Shown here: positions 1 through 9,248 of the stretch, piece after piece | How the letters are laid out: every line of letters begins with the position of its first letter | Numbering within the stretch: position 1 is the first letter of the stretch | DNA from: Kocuria dechangensis | GTDB lineage: Bacteria > Actinomycetota > Actinomycetes > Actinomycetales > Micrococcaceae | Assembly: GCF_014636775.1 (NCBI RefSeq) | Contig: NZ_BMEQ01000003.1 | Span: 106,379 to 170,378 of the forward strand | Direction: 5' to 3' | Length of the DNA stretch: 64,000 nt | Program-made: the position numbers and the translations under genes | The notes under the pieces: model-generated | What the model was told of the DNA's origin: nothing | The model's database searches: none | Seen by the model: only the letters and a program-made list of their open reading frames with translations

Positions 1-104
1 GCCATCCGCTCGCGCACCGCTCGCAGCCGCCGGCCGTACTCGGCGGGGGAGAACAGCGCGGGACGGACGTCGGGGTCCTCCGGACACGGGGCCGAGGTGG
101 TCAT
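1..104 (-). CDS. N-terminal fragment of a gene leaving the window, possibly M24-family peptidase
   Basis: An ATG at 104 opens a frame that stays open for 34 codons to the left edge. The fragment ends in FSPAEYGRRLRAVRERM, which resembles the start of M24 (Xaa-Pro aminopeptidase/creatinase-like) proteins, where a short acidic lead is followed by a helix such as EYxxRLxxxRxxM. Too little is visible to see the metal-binding domain. It is divergent from ald, with about 145 bp between the starts. The function is a guess; that a coding frame starts here is more likely than not. Confidence 0.4.
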   Translation of the reverse strand, partial: MTTSAPCPEDPDVRPALFSPAEYGRRLRAVRERM

Positions 105-249
105 GGTCCATGATGGGAAGCGGAGCACGGATCGTCAACGACCGGGGCGGGGCGTACGGTGTCGGCATGAGCCGTGCGCGACGGCGAGGAGACCGCCCCG
201 CACCGGCTGGGCCCGCCCGGCGGGCCCCGACGAGAGGAGAGCGGGCACC

Positions 250-1344
250 ATGCGCGTAGCAGTTCCGACGGAGATCAAGCCGGCCGAGCGCCGGGTGGGG
301 CTGGTGCCCGCCGGGGTGACCCAGCTCGTGCGCCACGGCCACGAGGTCCTCGTGGAGAGCGGGGCCGGGACGGGCTCCGGGTTCGACGACGACGCCTACG
401 CCGCCGCGGGGGCCGAGGTGGTGGACCGGGAGACGGTGTGGGCGCGGGCCGAGCTGCTGGTCAAGGTCAAGGAGCCGGTGGCCGAGGAGTACGGCTTCCT
501 GCGCCCGGACCTCACCCTCTTCGCGTACCTGCATCTCGCGGCCGACCGGCCGCTGACCGAGGCCCTCGTCGCGGCGGGCACCACGGCCGTGGCCTTCGAG
601 ACCGTGCGCTCCGGGCGGATCCTGCCCCTGCTCCAGCCCATGTCCGAGATCGCGGGCCGGCTCGCGGCGCAGTCCGCCGCGCACCACATGCAGACCAACG
701 CCGGCGGGCCCGGCCTGCTGATGGGCGGGGTCCCGGGCGTCGCGGCGGCGAAGGTCGTGGTGGTCGGCGGCGGCACCGTGGGCACCCAGGCGGCCCTGAT
801 GGCCTCGGGCCTCATGGCGGACGTCACCGTGCTGGACGCCAACGGCGCGCGGATCCGCGAGCTGAACGACCTGCTGGGGCACCGGGCGCGGGTGCTCATG
901 AGCGACGAGCACGTGCTGGAGGAGGAGCTCGCCGGCGCGGACGTGGTGATCGGGGCGGTGCTCATCCCCGGGGCCGCCGCGCCGAAGCTCGTGCGCCGCG
1001 AGCACCTGGCGGTCCTGCACGACCACGCCCTGCTCGTGGACGTGGCCATCGACCAGGGCGGCTGCTTCGAGACCTCGCACCCCACGACCTACGACGACCC
1101 CACGTTCGAGGTCGACGGCATCACCCACTACTGCGTGGCCAACATGCCCGGCGTCGTGCCGCGCACGGCGTCCCGGGCCCTGGCCAACGCCACCACGCCC
1201 TACCTGGTGCGCCTGGCTGACGGCGTGGAGCAGGCGCTGGCCGCGGACCCGGGCTTCGCGGCCGGGCTCAACGTGGCCGGCGGGACGATCCGGCACCCCG
1301 GGGTGGCGCAGGCGTTCCCGGACCTCCCCGCGCAGCCGGCCTGA
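250..1344 (+). CDS. ald: Alanine dehydrogenase
   Basis: NAD-dependent oxidative deamination of L-alanine to pyruvate and ammonia in the cytoplasm. The 364 residues match the usual family length of about 370. The N-terminal AlaDH/PNT domain keeps the expected pyruvate-site residues (Arg15, Lys74 in VKVKEP, His95 in YLHLA), and the Rossmann domain shows GGGTVGTQAALMA near residue 172. I start at the ATG at 250, preceded by GAGAGGAG, because the family N-terminus MRVAVPTEIKPAERRVGL begins there. An upstream in-frame ATG at 97 would only add non-homologous residues. The gene stands alone and ends at a strong hairpin shared with metE. Confidence 0.95.
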   Translation: MRVAVPTEIKPAERRVGLVPAGVTQLVRHGHEVLVESGAGTGSGFDDDAYAAAGAEVVDRETVWARAELLVKVKEPVAEEYGFLRPDLTLFAYLHLAADRPLTEALVAAGTTAVAFETVRSGRILPLLQPMSEIAGRLAAQSAAHHMQTNAGGPGLLMGGVPGVAAAKVVVVGGGTVGTQAALMASGLMADVTVLDANGARIRELNDLLGHRARVLMSDEHVLEEELAGADVVIGAVLIPGAAAPKLVRREHLAVLHDHALLVDVAIDQGGCFETSHPTTYDDPTFEVDGITHYCVANMPGVVPRTASRALANATTPYLVRLADGVEQALAADPGFAAGLNVAGGTIRHPGVAQAFPDLPAQPA

Positions 1345-1366
1345 CCGCGCTGCGGGCCTCCGGCGC

Positions 1367-1414
1367 GGGGGAGCCCCGGTGACCACGCGGGATCGTGGTC
1401 ACCGGGGCTCCCCC
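1367..1414. terminator. Bidirectional terminator between ald and metE
   Basis: A perfect inverted repeat with 21-bp arms (1367-1387 and 1394-1414) and a 6-nt loop lies between the convergent ends of ald and metE. It has no T tract on either side, as is common for actinobacterial I-shaped terminators. Confidence 0.85.
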
Positions 1415-1433
1415 GGGTCGGCCGGCGCTGGGG

Positions 1434-3842
1434 TCAGGCCTGCACCCCGTGCTGGACCTGCAGCGGCGGGCCCGCCGGCGCGGCCAGCTGCTCGCGCGCG
1501 GTCCGGGCCGCGGCCACGAGGTGCTCGAGCGAGGCCCGGGTCTCGGCGTAGCCGCGCGTCTTCAGGCCGCAGTCCGGGTTGATCCACAGCGTGTCCGCGG
1601 GGACGTGGCCGAGGGCGCGCTCCACGAGCTGCTCGATCTCCTCCTGGGAGGGCACGCGCGGGGAGTGGATGTCCCACACGCCCGGGCCGATGCCGCGGGA
1701 GAAGCCGGCGGCCTCGAGGTCGGTCAGCACCTCCATGCGGGAGCGGGCCGCCTCGATGCTCGTGACGTCGGCGTCCAGGCCGTCGATCGCGGAGACCACC
1801 TCGCCGAACTCGGAGTAGCACAGGTGCGTGTGGATCTGCGTCTCGTCCCGCACACCGGAGGTGGCCACCCGGAAGGCGCGCACCGACCAGTCCAGGTAGG
1901 CGGGCTGGTCCTCCCGGCGCAGGGGCAGCAGCTCCCGCAGCGCGGGCTCGTCCACCTGGATGATCCCGATCCCGGCGGCCTCGAGGTCCGCGACCTCGTC
2001 CCGCAGGGCGAGCGCGACCTGCTCGGCGGTCCGCCCGAGCGGCTGGTCGTCGCGCACGAAGGACCAGGCCAGGATCGTCACCGGGCCCGTGAGCATGCCC
2101 TTGACCGGCCGGTCGGTGAGGGACTGGGCGTGGCCGATCCACGGGACGGTGAACGCCTCGCCGCGCACCCCGTCGCCCTCGCGGCTCACGTCGCCCCACA
2201 GGATCGAGGGGCGGGTGCAGCGGGAGCCGTAGGACTGGACCCAGCCGTGGACGGTGGTGGCGAAGCCGTCGAGGTGCTCGGCGAAGTACTGGACCATGTC
2301 GTTGCGCTCCGGCTCGCCGTGCACGAGGACGTCGAGGCCGAGCTCCTCCTGCAGCCGCACCACGCGCTCGATCTCCTCGCGCAGGAACCGGTCGTAGCCG
2401 GCCTGGTCCAGCTGCCCGGCGCGCGCCCTGGCGCGGGCGGAGCGGACCTCGGGGGTCTGGGGGAAGGAGCCGATGGTGGTGGTCGGCAGCGGGGGCAGGG
2501 GGCCGGAGGCCGTGAAGGACCGGCCCTCCTGCGCCCGGCGGCGCACCTCCGCGGGCGCCCGCCCGATCTCGGCGTCGGTGAGCGAGTCCGCCCGCTCCCG
2601 GACCGCGGCGTCACGGACCCCCGGCGCCTCGGCACGGGTGCCCCGGGCCTCGGCGGCCGCCTCGAGCTCCCCGGCCACCGCGTCCGGGCCCTGGGCGAGG
2701 CCGCGGGACAGGGTCACGATCTCGGCGACCTTCTGGTCCGCGAAGGAGAGCCAGCTGCGCAGCACCGGGTCCAGCTGCGTCTCCTCCTCGACGTCGTGGG
2801 GGACGTGGAACAGCGAGGTGGAGCTCGCCACGGAGACCTCCACCCCGGCGCGGGCGAGCTCCTCGAGCTGCGCGAGCCGCCCGGCGAGGTCGGCGCGCCA
2901 CACGTTGTGCCCGTCCACCGCGCCGGCGACGAGCACCGGGGCGTCCTCGTCGCGGAACAGCGCGAGCTCCTCGGCGGAGGGGACCGCGCCCTTGACGAGG
3001 TCGAGGTGCAGGGCCTCGATCCCCGAGCCGGCCAGCGTGTGCAGCAGCGGGCCGGGGGAGCCGTAGGAGGTGGTCACCAGGAGCTGCGGGCGCCCGGCGG
3101 CGGGGGCGGTGAGGGCGGTGTAGGCGTCCCACACGGCCTCCGCGAGCGCGGCGCCGGGCACGTCCTGGTCGGCCACGAGCGCCGGCTCCTCCAGCTGCAC
3201 CCACTGCGCCCCGGCGGCGGCCAGCTCGCGCAGCAGCTCGGCGTACACCGGGACGAGCTCGGCCAGGCGCTGCAGCGGGTCGAAGCCGGCGGGGGCGTCG
3301 TCGTCGGCCTTGGCGAGCAGCAGCCAGGAGACGGGGCCCACGAGGACGGGGCGGACGGCGAAGCCGTCCTCGGCGGCGCGGCGGACGTCCGCGACGAGCC
3401 GCTCGGGGCGGGCGCGGAACGGGGTGGCGGGGCCGATCTCGGGCACGAGGTAGTGGTAGTTGGTGTCGAACCACTTGGTCAGCTCGAGCGGCGGGCGCCC
3501 GGCGTCGCCGCGGGCCAGCACGAAGCTCGCGTCGAGGTCGAGCCCGCCGTCGGCGCCGGCGAGGTCCGCGAAGCGCGACGGGACGGCCCCGAGCGCGGTG
3601 GTGGTGTCCAGGACCTGGTCGTAGAGCGGAAACGCGGCCGGCAGCGAGGAGTCCTGGGCGCCCAGGCCCAGCTCCACGAGCCGGCGGTAGGTGGCCAGCT
3701 GCAGGTCGGCGGCGGCCGTCTCCAGCTCCTGGCGGCTGGAGCGCCCGGCCCAGTAAGCCTCGAGGGCCTTCTTGAGCTCGCGGCGGCGGCCGATGCGGGG
3801 GTAGCCGGTGATGGTGGCGGCGGGGAACGGGACGGTGGTCAT
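1434..3842 (-). CDS. metE: Cobalamin-independent methionine synthase
   Basis: Transfers a methyl group from 5-methyltetrahydropteroyltri-L-glutamate to homocysteine, the last step of methionine synthesis. It is full length at 802 residues, with the N-terminal [19 protein letters not shown] signature and the C-terminal zinc site: HTHLCYSEF supplies His and Cys, and NPDCGLKTR supplies the second Cys. [10 protein letters not shown] and DIHSPRVPS are further family signatures. The start at 3842 has AGGAG 6 nt upstream. It lies 94 bp downstream of metF on the same strand, so it is probably cotranscribed and controlled by the SAM riboswitch in front of metF. Confidence 0.96.
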   Translation of the reverse strand: MTTVPFPAATITGYPRIGRRRELKKALEAYWAGRSSRQELETAAADLQLATYRRLVELGLGAQDSSLPAAFPLYDQVLDTTTALGAVPSRFADLAGADGGLDLDASFVLARGDAGRPPLELTKWFDTNYHYLVPEIGPATPFRARPERLVADVRRAAEDGFAVRPVLVGPVSWLLLAKADDDAPAGFDPLQRLAELVPVYAELLRELAAAGAQWVQLEEPALVADQDVPGAALAEAVWDAYTALTAPAAGRPQLLVTTSYGSPGPLLHTLAGSGIEALHLDLVKGAVPSAEELALFRDEDAPVLVAGAVDGHNVWRADLAGRLAQLEELARAGVEVSVASSTSLFHVPHDVEEETQLDPVLRSWLSFADQKVAEIVTLSRGLAQGPDAVAGELEAAAEARGTRAEAPGVRDAAVRERADSLTDAEIGRAPAEVRRRAQEGRSFTASGPLPPLPTTTIGSFPQTPEVRSARARARAGQLDQAGYDRFLREEIERVVRLQEELGLDVLVHGEPERNDMVQYFAEHLDGFATTVHGWVQSYGSRCTRPSILWGDVSREGDGVRGEAFTVPWIGHAQSLTDRPVKGMLTGPVTILAWSFVRDDQPLGRTAEQVALALRDEVADLEAAGIGIIQVDEPALRELLPLRREDQPAYLDWSVRAFRVATSGVRDETQIHTHLCYSEFGEVVSAIDGLDADVTSIEAARSRMEVLTDLEAAGFSRGIGPGVWDIHSPRVPSQEEIEQLVERALGHVPADTLWINPDCGLKTRGYAETRASLEHLVAAARTAREQLAAPAGPPLQVQHGVQA

Positions 3843-3936
3843 GCGGATCTCCTGGAAGGTCTCGTGAAGCTGTCGAAAAGCGTCGGAAGGTGTCGGACGG
3901 TCTGGAGCGGTGGCTTCGGGTGGTGCGCGCGGCCGC

Positions 3937-4869
3937 TCAGGCGGGGAGCAGCAGGTCGTCGAGCGGGACGGGCTCGTGCGGGACGCGGGGGAGGTCCACG
4001 CGCTCCAGCAGGTCGAGCGCGGCCCGGTGCTCGTTGAAGGTGTAGAGGTGCAGCCCGGGGGCGCCGGCGTCGAGGGCGGCGCGGGCGAGCCGCGCGGCGA
4101 AGGCCACGCCCGCGCGGTGCCGCTCGGCGGGGCCGGAGGCGTCCTCGAGGGCGGCGGCCAGGCCCGGGTGGGGCGCGAGACCGGCCAGCCGGCACAGGGT
4201 CTGCAGCCGCCGCGGGTCGGTCACCGGCATGATGCCGGGGACGATCGGGATCGTCACCCCGGCCGCGCGGGCCGCCGCCACCAGGCGCTCGTAGCGCTGC
4301 GGGCGGAAGTAGACCTGGGTGATCGCGAAGTCCGCCCCGGAGCGCTGCTTGGCCAGCAGCACCTCGACGTCGTGCCGGAAGGACGGCGACTCCGGGTGCC
4401 GGGTCGGGTAGGCGGCCACGCCCACGGCGAGCCGGCCGGCGGCCAGCGCCGCGCTGTGGCGCCGCTCGACGTCGCGGACGAGCTCCACGAGCTCGCCGGC
4501 GTACCGGAGCTCGCCCCGGTCCGTCCCGGGGTCCTCCGGCAGGTCCCCGCGCAGGGCCAGGACGCCCCGGACGCCGCGGCGGACCAGCGCGGCCACGGTG
4601 TCCTCCAGCTCGGCCCGCGTGCTGCCCACGCAGGTGAGGTGCGCCAGGGGCCGCAGGGTCGTGCGGGCGATGAGGTGGTCGAGCAGGGCGAGCGAGCCGG
4701 CACGGCGGGCCTCGTCGCCGCTGTACGTCACGGAGACGTGGTCGGGACGGGTGGGCTCGAGCTCCTCGATGGTCCGCAGCAGCGTGTCGGCGCTCGCCGC
4801 GCTGCGCGGCGGGTAGAGCTCGTAGGAGAGGGACGGCGGCGGGGCCGTCCGCTGGGGTGGTGCTGTCAC
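3937..4869 (-). CDS. metF: Methylenetetrahydrofolate reductase
   Basis: Reduces 5,10-methylene-THF to 5-methyl-THF, the methyl donor used by MetE. The 310 residues form one flavin-binding TIM-barrel domain. Recognisable parts are SYELYPPRS, DHVSVTYSG, LAHLTCVGSTRAELE, GADFAITQVYFRPQRY and IPIVPGIMPVTDPRRL. I choose the GTG at 4869, because AGGAGG lies just upstream and the homology starts immediately. Longer in-frame versions run into the riboswitch. metF leads the metF-metE operon, so the two enzymes making and using methyl-THF are expressed together. Confidence 0.94.
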   Translation of the reverse strand: MTAPPQRTAPPPSLSYELYPPRSAASADTLLRTIEELEPTRPDHVSVTYSGDEARRAGSLALLDHLIARTTLRPLAHLTCVGSTRAELEDTVAALVRRGVRGVLALRGDLPEDPGTDRGELRYAGELVELVRDVERRHSAALAAGRLAVGVAAYPTRHPESPSFRHDVEVLLAKQRSGADFAITQVYFRPQRYERLVAAARAAGVTIPIVPGIMPVTDPRRLQTLCRLAGLAPHPGLAAALEDASGPAERHRAGVAFAARLARAALDAGAPGLHLYTFNEHRAALDLLERVDLPRVPHEPVPLDDLLLPA

Positions 4870-4873
4870 ATGT

Positions 4874-4898
4874 CCTCCTGGGGTCACCCCGAGGGAGG
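4874..4898 (-). promoter_or_regulatory. Hairpin that can hide the metF ribosome binding site
   Basis: On the minus strand CCTCC (4898-4894) can pair with GGAGG (4878-4874), with an inner GGGG/CCCC stem between them. GGAGG is the Shine-Dalgarno of metF, so this hairpin is a candidate expression platform acting on translation. It lies between the SAM aptamer and the start codon. Confidence 0.55.
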
Positions 4899-4940
4899 GC
4901 GGCAGAGAGCACGGGCTGGACCCGGGCAGTCTGCGGCTGC

Positions 4941-5047
4941 TCCATCGGTCCTGGCGGGAGCACCGTTCCGGCCCCCCGAGCGTTCTCGGGCGGGCGGATG
5001 GTTGCTGCGGCGTCGACGAGCCAGGTCTCTCGGCCGCTCTGGATAGA
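4941..5047 (-). ncRNA. SAM-I (S-box) riboswitch upstream of metF-metE
   Basis: The minus-strand leader has the conserved S-box blocks in order: P1 strand TCTATC, then AGAGCGGCCGAGAGA, CTGGC, GACGCCGCAGCAACC, GGTGCTCCCGCCAGGACC and the closing P1 strand GATGGA, which pairs with TCTATC apart from one G-U. The length of about 107 nt and the position 70 nt before a methionine-synthesis gene fit the class. Known role: binding S-adenosylmethionine turns expression off, here of metF and metE. Confidence 0.87.
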
Positions 5048-5246
5048 TGCACTGCCCATTTGACCGGTTCCGCGCCGGAAAGCCAACCCGGGCCGTCCGG
5101 AAGACGCTCGTGGCAGGACTGTGACGTGGCGGCCGTCATGTTGCGACACATGACGGGCGCCGGGGCGGCGCTCCCGTGTTGGGGCGGGACGGCGCGTCGG
5201 GAATAATGGGCGGAGCCCGCCCCCGACCCCCAGAAACGAGTGCCCC

Positions 5247-6266
5247 ATGCCCTCCGCACCTCGCATCGTGGCCGTCGTGCCGTGCCACAACGAAGAAGCG
5301 GCGATCGCCAAGGTGGTCTCCGACCTGCGCACCACGGTGCCGGGCATCGAGGTCTACGTCTACGACAACTGCTCGACCGACAACACGGCCGAGGTCGCCC
5401 GCCGGGCCGGCGCGCACGTGCGCTTCGAGCACGAGAAGGGCAAGGGCAACGTGGTCCGCCGGGCCTTCGCGGACCTGGACGCCGACGTCTACCTCCTCAT
5501 CGACGGCGACGACACCTACGACGTCGCCGACGCCCCCGCCATGATCGAGACGCTGCTGTCCGGGCCCTACGACCACGTGCTCGGCGTCCGCCGGCAGGCC
5601 TCCGCCACCGCGTACCGCTCCGGCCACGAGTCCGGCAACCGGTTCTTCAACTCCCTGGTCAGCTTCGCGTTCCGCCGCCAGGTCTCGGACATGCTCAGCG
5701 GGTACCGCGTGTTCTCCCGCCGCTTCGTCAAGTCCTTCCCCGCGCTCTCGCGCGAGTTCGAGATCGAGACCGAGCTGACCGTCCACGCCGTCAACGCGCG
5801 CGTGCCGCAGACGGAGCTGGAGGTCGGCTTCCGCGACCGCGCCGAGGGCACGGAGAGCAAGCTGCGGACCTACCACGACGGCTTCCGGATCCTCGGCATC
5901 TTCGCGCAGCTGCTCTTCCACGAGCGGCCCTTCCTCGTCACGGGCGCGATCTCCGGCCTGCTGTTCCTGCTGGGCCTGGGCTTCGGCATCCCGGTGGTCG
6001 TCGAGTACGCGACCACCGGCCTGGTGCCCCGCTTCCCGACGGCGTTCCTCGCCTCCGCCCTCGTGATCCTCTCCGGGGTGTTCCTGCTGATGGGCGTCCT
6101 GCTCAGCGGCCAGGCCAAGATCCGCCGCGAGGCCACCCGGCTGTTCTACCTCCGCCTGCCCGCCCCGCCGCCCGTCGAGGCGCTCGCGGCTCCGGAGGGC
6201 CCCGGGCGCCTCGACGGCTCGAGCGCCGCGGCGCGCCGCCCCGCCCCGGCGGAGGAGAGCCGCTGA
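5247..6266 (+). CDS. Family 2 glycosyltransferase with C-terminal membrane segments
   Basis: A GT-A fold transferase of 339 residues, similar in outline to polyprenyl-phosphate sugar transferases. The nucleotide-binding start is IVAVVPCHNEEAAIAKVV, the metal-binding motif is LLIDGDDTYD (about residue 92), and there is an ExExxT-type stretch FEIETELTVHA. Two hydrophobic segments near residues 235-255 and 270-290 should anchor it in the membrane. The start ATG overlaps nothing upstream. The stop overlaps the next ATG (TGATG), so the two genes are translationally coupled. The acceptor is unknown; a cell-envelope lipid or polymer is likely. Confidence 0.85.
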   Translation: MPSAPRIVAVVPCHNEEAAIAKVVSDLRTTVPGIEVYVYDNCSTDNTAEVARRAGAHVRFEHEKGKGNVVRRAFADLDADVYLLIDGDDTYDVADAPAMIETLLSGPYDHVLGVRRQASATAYRSGHESGNRFFNSLVSFAFRRQVSDMLSGYRVFSRRFVKSFPALSREFEIETELTVHAVNARVPQTELEVGFRDRAEGTESKLRTYHDGFRILGIFAQLLFHERPFLVTGAISGLLFLLGLGFGIPVVVEYATTGLVPRFPTAFLASALVILSGVFLLMGVLLSGQAKIRREATRLFYLRLPAPPPVEALAAPEGPGRLDGSSAAARRPAPAEESR

Positions 6267-7621
6267 TGCCCGCGTCGACAGCGCAGGCGGCCCGTCGCTG
6301 GTGGACGCCCTGGGCCAAGGGCCTCGGGGCGCTCGTCGGCCTGCAGCTCCTCCTGTTCGGCCTGCTCGTCGCCGGGCAGGCGGTCCCCGACGAGCCCATC
6401 GCCGAGAACCTCGTGGCCTCCGTCGAGGCCGGCACCTACGGGCCCAGCCAGATCCCGGACCGGATGGGCACCCCCTCGGACACCTTCACGGAGTGCGTGG
6501 TGGCCGGGACCGGCCTCGGGGCCTCCCCCGAGGAGTCCGCCCTCAGCCGGGCCGCCCGGATGCCGCGGATCGGCAACTGCGACGGCGGGGCCGAGGACGT
6601 CCGGGCGGTCGCCGACGGCAAGGTCTTCGAGGACCAGAACTACTACAAGTACTGGGCCGGCTACACGGTCATCACCCGCCCCGCCCTCGCCCTGGTGGGG
6701 CTCGAGGGCCTGCGGATCCTCTCGGGGGCGCTCATGGTCGCCGCGCTCGTCGGGGCGCTGCTGGCCGTCCGCGCCCGCACCTCCACCGCTGTGGCGGTCG
6801 CGCTCACCGCCCCCTACCTCGTCGGGACGAACATGCTCTCGACGCCCTCGACCTCGTTCAGCCAGTCGATCTCCATCGCGTTCATCTTCCTCTCCGTGCT
6901 CCTCACCGCGGTGGGCGCCCGGCGCTCGCGCGACGCGGGACTGCTCGGCGCCGCGGTCGGCGCCGCGCTGTTCTGCTACGTCGACCTGCTGACCACGCCC
7001 TCCGTCCCGTGGGCGATGTCGGCCTTCGTCCTGGCCGCGGCCGTCTGGTACCGCACCCGTGACCTCCGCCGGAGCGCCGTGGCGGGGGTCCTCGCCGGGG
7101 CGGTGTGGCCGGTGGCCTTCGCCGTGACCTGGGCCTCGCGCTGGGCCTTCGGCGCCCTGTTCATGGGGGTGGACGAGACCGTCGCCATGGTGCAGCAGAA
7201 CGTCGGCTTCCGCACCGCCGGCGCCCACGACGGGGTCTCCGACGCGTTCGGGGCCGGGGTGACCAGCAACGTCTCCTACTGGTGGGACCTGGTCCCGACG
7301 TCCGGGGCGGTCCTCCTCGCGTGCGGGATCGCCACGGCGGTGGGGCTCGTCCTGGCGGTGCTGCGCGGTGGGGCGCGGCGGCTCGTCGTCGCCCTCGTCC
7401 TGGCCCTGCCCGCCGTCGTGGTCCCCGTCTGGTACGTCGCACTGAGCAACCACTCGCAGATCCACGAGTTCTTCGTCAACCGCGGGGTGCCCACGGCCCT
7501 GGCCGTGATCACGGCCGCCGCGCTGGCGGCGGCCGTCCCGCCCCGCCCGCGCGCCGACGAGGCCGCGGCGGGGGAGGAGCACCCGGACGCGGTGCCCGAC
7601 GACCAGCGCGTCCTCGTCTGA
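6266..7621 (+). CDS. Polytopic membrane protein coupled to the glycosyltransferase
   Basis: I do not recognise the family. The protein of 451 residues has one N-terminal membrane helix, then an outside loop of roughly 100 residues with two Cys and a YYKYWAGY stretch, then about nine more hydrophobic segments. That layout (first helix, large loop, many helices) recalls GT-C transferases, but no DD/ED motif is clear. It starts on the ATG overlapping the stop of the GT2 gene, so the pair probably acts together in envelope glycosylation. A hairpin terminator follows. Confidence 0.75.
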   Translation: MPASTAQAARRWWTPWAKGLGALVGLQLLLFGLLVAGQAVPDEPIAENLVASVEAGTYGPSQIPDRMGTPSDTFTECVVAGTGLGASPEESALSRAARMPRIGNCDGGAEDVRAVADGKVFEDQNYYKYWAGYTVITRPALALVGLEGLRILSGALMVAALVGALLAVRARTSTAVAVALTAPYLVGTNMLSTPSTSFSQSISIAFIFLSVLLTAVGARRSRDAGLLGAAVGAALFCYVDLLTTPSVPWAMSAFVLAAAVWYRTRDLRRSAVAGVLAGAVWPVAFAVTWASRWAFGALFMGVDETVAMVQQNVGFRTAGAHDGVSDAFGAGVTSNVSYWWDLVPTSGAVLLACGIATAVGLVLAVLRGGARRLVVALVLALPAVVVPVWYVALSNHSQIHEFFVNRGVPTALAVITAAALAAAVPPRPRADEAAAGEEHPDAVPDDQRVLV

Positions 7622-7625
7622 CGCC

Positions 7626-7679
7626 GCCCCCGCCCGGTCTGCGGCGGGGGCCCGGGACCGTCCCTGTCGCCCGGGACGG
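7626..7679. terminator. Paired hairpins between convergent genes
   Basis: Two adjacent inverted repeats, 7626-7634/7643-7651 (9-bp arms) and 7658-7664/7673-7679 (7-bp arms), sit between the stop of the membrane protein gene and the stop of ectB. Confidence 0.6.
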
Positions 7680-7690
7680 CGGCTCCCTCC

Positions 7691-9019
7691 TCAGGCGGAG
7701 GACTTCAGCCGGGCCGTGTGCGCGGCGGGCGCCTGGCGGAGCGGGACGGGCCGGGCGACGGCGTCCTCCTCGCCGAGGACGGCCCGGACGGCGTCCAGCA
7801 GCACCTGCGTCCCCTCGAGGAGGTCCGCCCGGGAGATGTTCAGGGGCGGCATCACCTTGAGCACCTCGTCCTTCGGGCCGGAGGTCTCCACCAGCAGGTG
7901 GCGCTCGAACGCCGCGCCGGCGATCCTGCCCGCCAGCCCCGGGTCGGGGAACCAGACCCCCGTGAGCAGCCCGCGCCCCCGCCGGACAGCGCCCTCGACC
8001 AGGGCCGCGATTCTCCCCAGCTCCTCCTCGAGCTCCCGCCCCCGCTGCCTGACCTCCTCCGCGAACGTCCCGTCGGACCAGTACTTCTCCAGTGCCGCGG
8101 TCGCGGTGACGAACGCGGGGTTGTGGCCGCGGAACGTGCCGTTGTGCTGGCCGGGCTCCCAGACGTCGAGCTCCGGGCGGAACAGGGTCAGGGCCATGGG
8201 CAGGCCGTAGCCCGAGATGGACTTCGACAGGCACACGACGTCCGGCCGGATGCCGGCCTCCTCGAAGCTGAAGAAGGTGCCGGTCCGGCCGCACCCGGCC
8301 TGGACGTCGTCGACGATGAGCAGGACGCCGTGCTGACGGCACAGCCGCTCGAGACCCTGCAGCCACGCGGCGCGCGCCGCCCTGAGCCCGCCCTCGCCCT
8401 GGACGGTCTCCACGATGACGGCCGCGGGGACGTCCAGGCCGGAGCTGCTGTCCTCCCAGGCCCGGCCCAGCCACGTGAGCGCCGCGTCCGGGTCGTCGAG
8501 GTAGCCGTCGTACGGCGCCGTGATCGTGAAGGGCAGCGGCACGCCGGCGCCCGCGCGCTTCGTGGCGTTGCCGGTGGCCGCCAGGGCCCCGAGGGTCATG
8601 CCGTGGAAGGCGTCGGTGAAGTGGACGATCTCCCGCCGTCCCGTGGCCAGCCGGGCGACCTTGAGCGCGGCCTCCACGGAGTTGGTCCCGGTCGGGCCGG
8701 GGAACTGGACCTTGTAGTCGAGGCCGCGGGGCCTGAGCACGAGCCTCTCGAACGTCTCCAGGAAGCGGCGCTTGGCGGACGTGTAGGTGTCCAGCGAGTG
8801 GACGATGCCGTCCGCGGAGAGGTGGGCGATCAGCTCACGCTTCAGGTCGGGGTCGTTGTGCCCGTAGTTGAGGGCGCCGGCGCCGGAGAAGAAGTCGAGG
8901 TAGACCTGTCCGTCCTCCGCGTACTGCCGGCACCCCCTGGCCGACTCGAAGACGGCGGGCCAGTGGCGGCAGTAGCTGCGGACGTCGGACTCGAGCGTCT
9001 CGAAGATAGTGGTGGACAT
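7691..9019 (-). CDS. ectB: Diaminobutyrate-2-oxoglutarate aminotransferase (EctB type), without ectA or ectC
   Basis: PLP-dependent class III aminotransferase that makes L-2,4-diaminobutyrate from aspartate semialdehyde. The N-terminus IFETLESDVRSYCR and the motif DFFSGAGALNYGHNDP are hallmarks of EctB. The PLP lysine lies in LSKSISGYGLPMAL, and the cofactor Asp in LLIVDDVQAGCGRTG. Its 442 residues are slightly more than the usual 420, because of a C-terminal tail. AGGAGGA precedes the ATG. ectA and ectC are not adjacent, so it may supply diaminobutyrate for a siderophore or wall, or work with ect genes elsewhere. Confidence 0.85.
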   Translation of the reverse strand: MSTTIFETLESDVRSYCRHWPAVFESARGCRQYAEDGQVYLDFFSGAGALNYGHNDPDLKRELIAHLSADGIVHSLDTYTSAKRRFLETFERLVLRPRGLDYKVQFPGPTGTNSVEAALKVARLATGRREIVHFTDAFHGMTLGALAATGNATKRAGAGVPLPFTITAPYDGYLDDPDAALTWLGRAWEDSSSGLDVPAAVIVETVQGEGGLRAARAAWLQGLERLCRQHGVLLIVDDVQAGCGRTGTFFSFEEAGIRPDVVCLSKSISGYGLPMALTLFRPELDVWEPGQHNGTFRGHNPAFVTATAALEKYWSDGTFAEEVRQRGRELEEELGRIAALVEGAVRRGRGLLTGVWFPDPGLAGRIAGAAFERHLLVETSGPKDEVLKVMPPLNISRADLLEGTQVLLDAVRAVLGEEDAVARPVPLRQAPAAHTARLKSSA

Positions 9020-9218
9020 GGTGGATCCTCCTCCACGAAAAGTGTGGTGTAGGCGGCAGCTCCCGGCCGGATCCCCCTCCGACTAGGTGCTTAAGTCACG
9101 AGGGTAGACCCGGACGTGACCGGGGGCACCCGATTCGCAGGGATGGCGGGAACATGACGGCGGTGATCACGATCCGGGAACAGTGCTCGCCGGATACGGC
9201 CCCAGGGCGTACCGTAGA

Positions 9219-9238
9219 GATCAACCAATTGGTTGATC
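9219..9238. promoter_or_regulatory. Perfect 20-bp palindrome, operator of the ArsR-type regulator
   Basis: GATCAACCAATTGGTTGATC is a perfect palindrome 10 bp before the TTG start of the ArsR gene. A further half site TTGGTTGA follows at 9245-9252, overlapping the start codon. ArsR proteins paired with AHSA1 proteins usually bind sites of this CAACCAATTGGTTG kind, so autorepression is likely. Confidence 0.75.
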
Positions 9239-9248
9239 AAAGGATTGG

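Noticed and set aside
1395..4037. 880-codon open frame on the plus strand
   Set aside because: It is antisense to metE over its whole length, rich in Arg/Gly/Val/Leu with no family features. It is a shadow caused by GC-rich codons.
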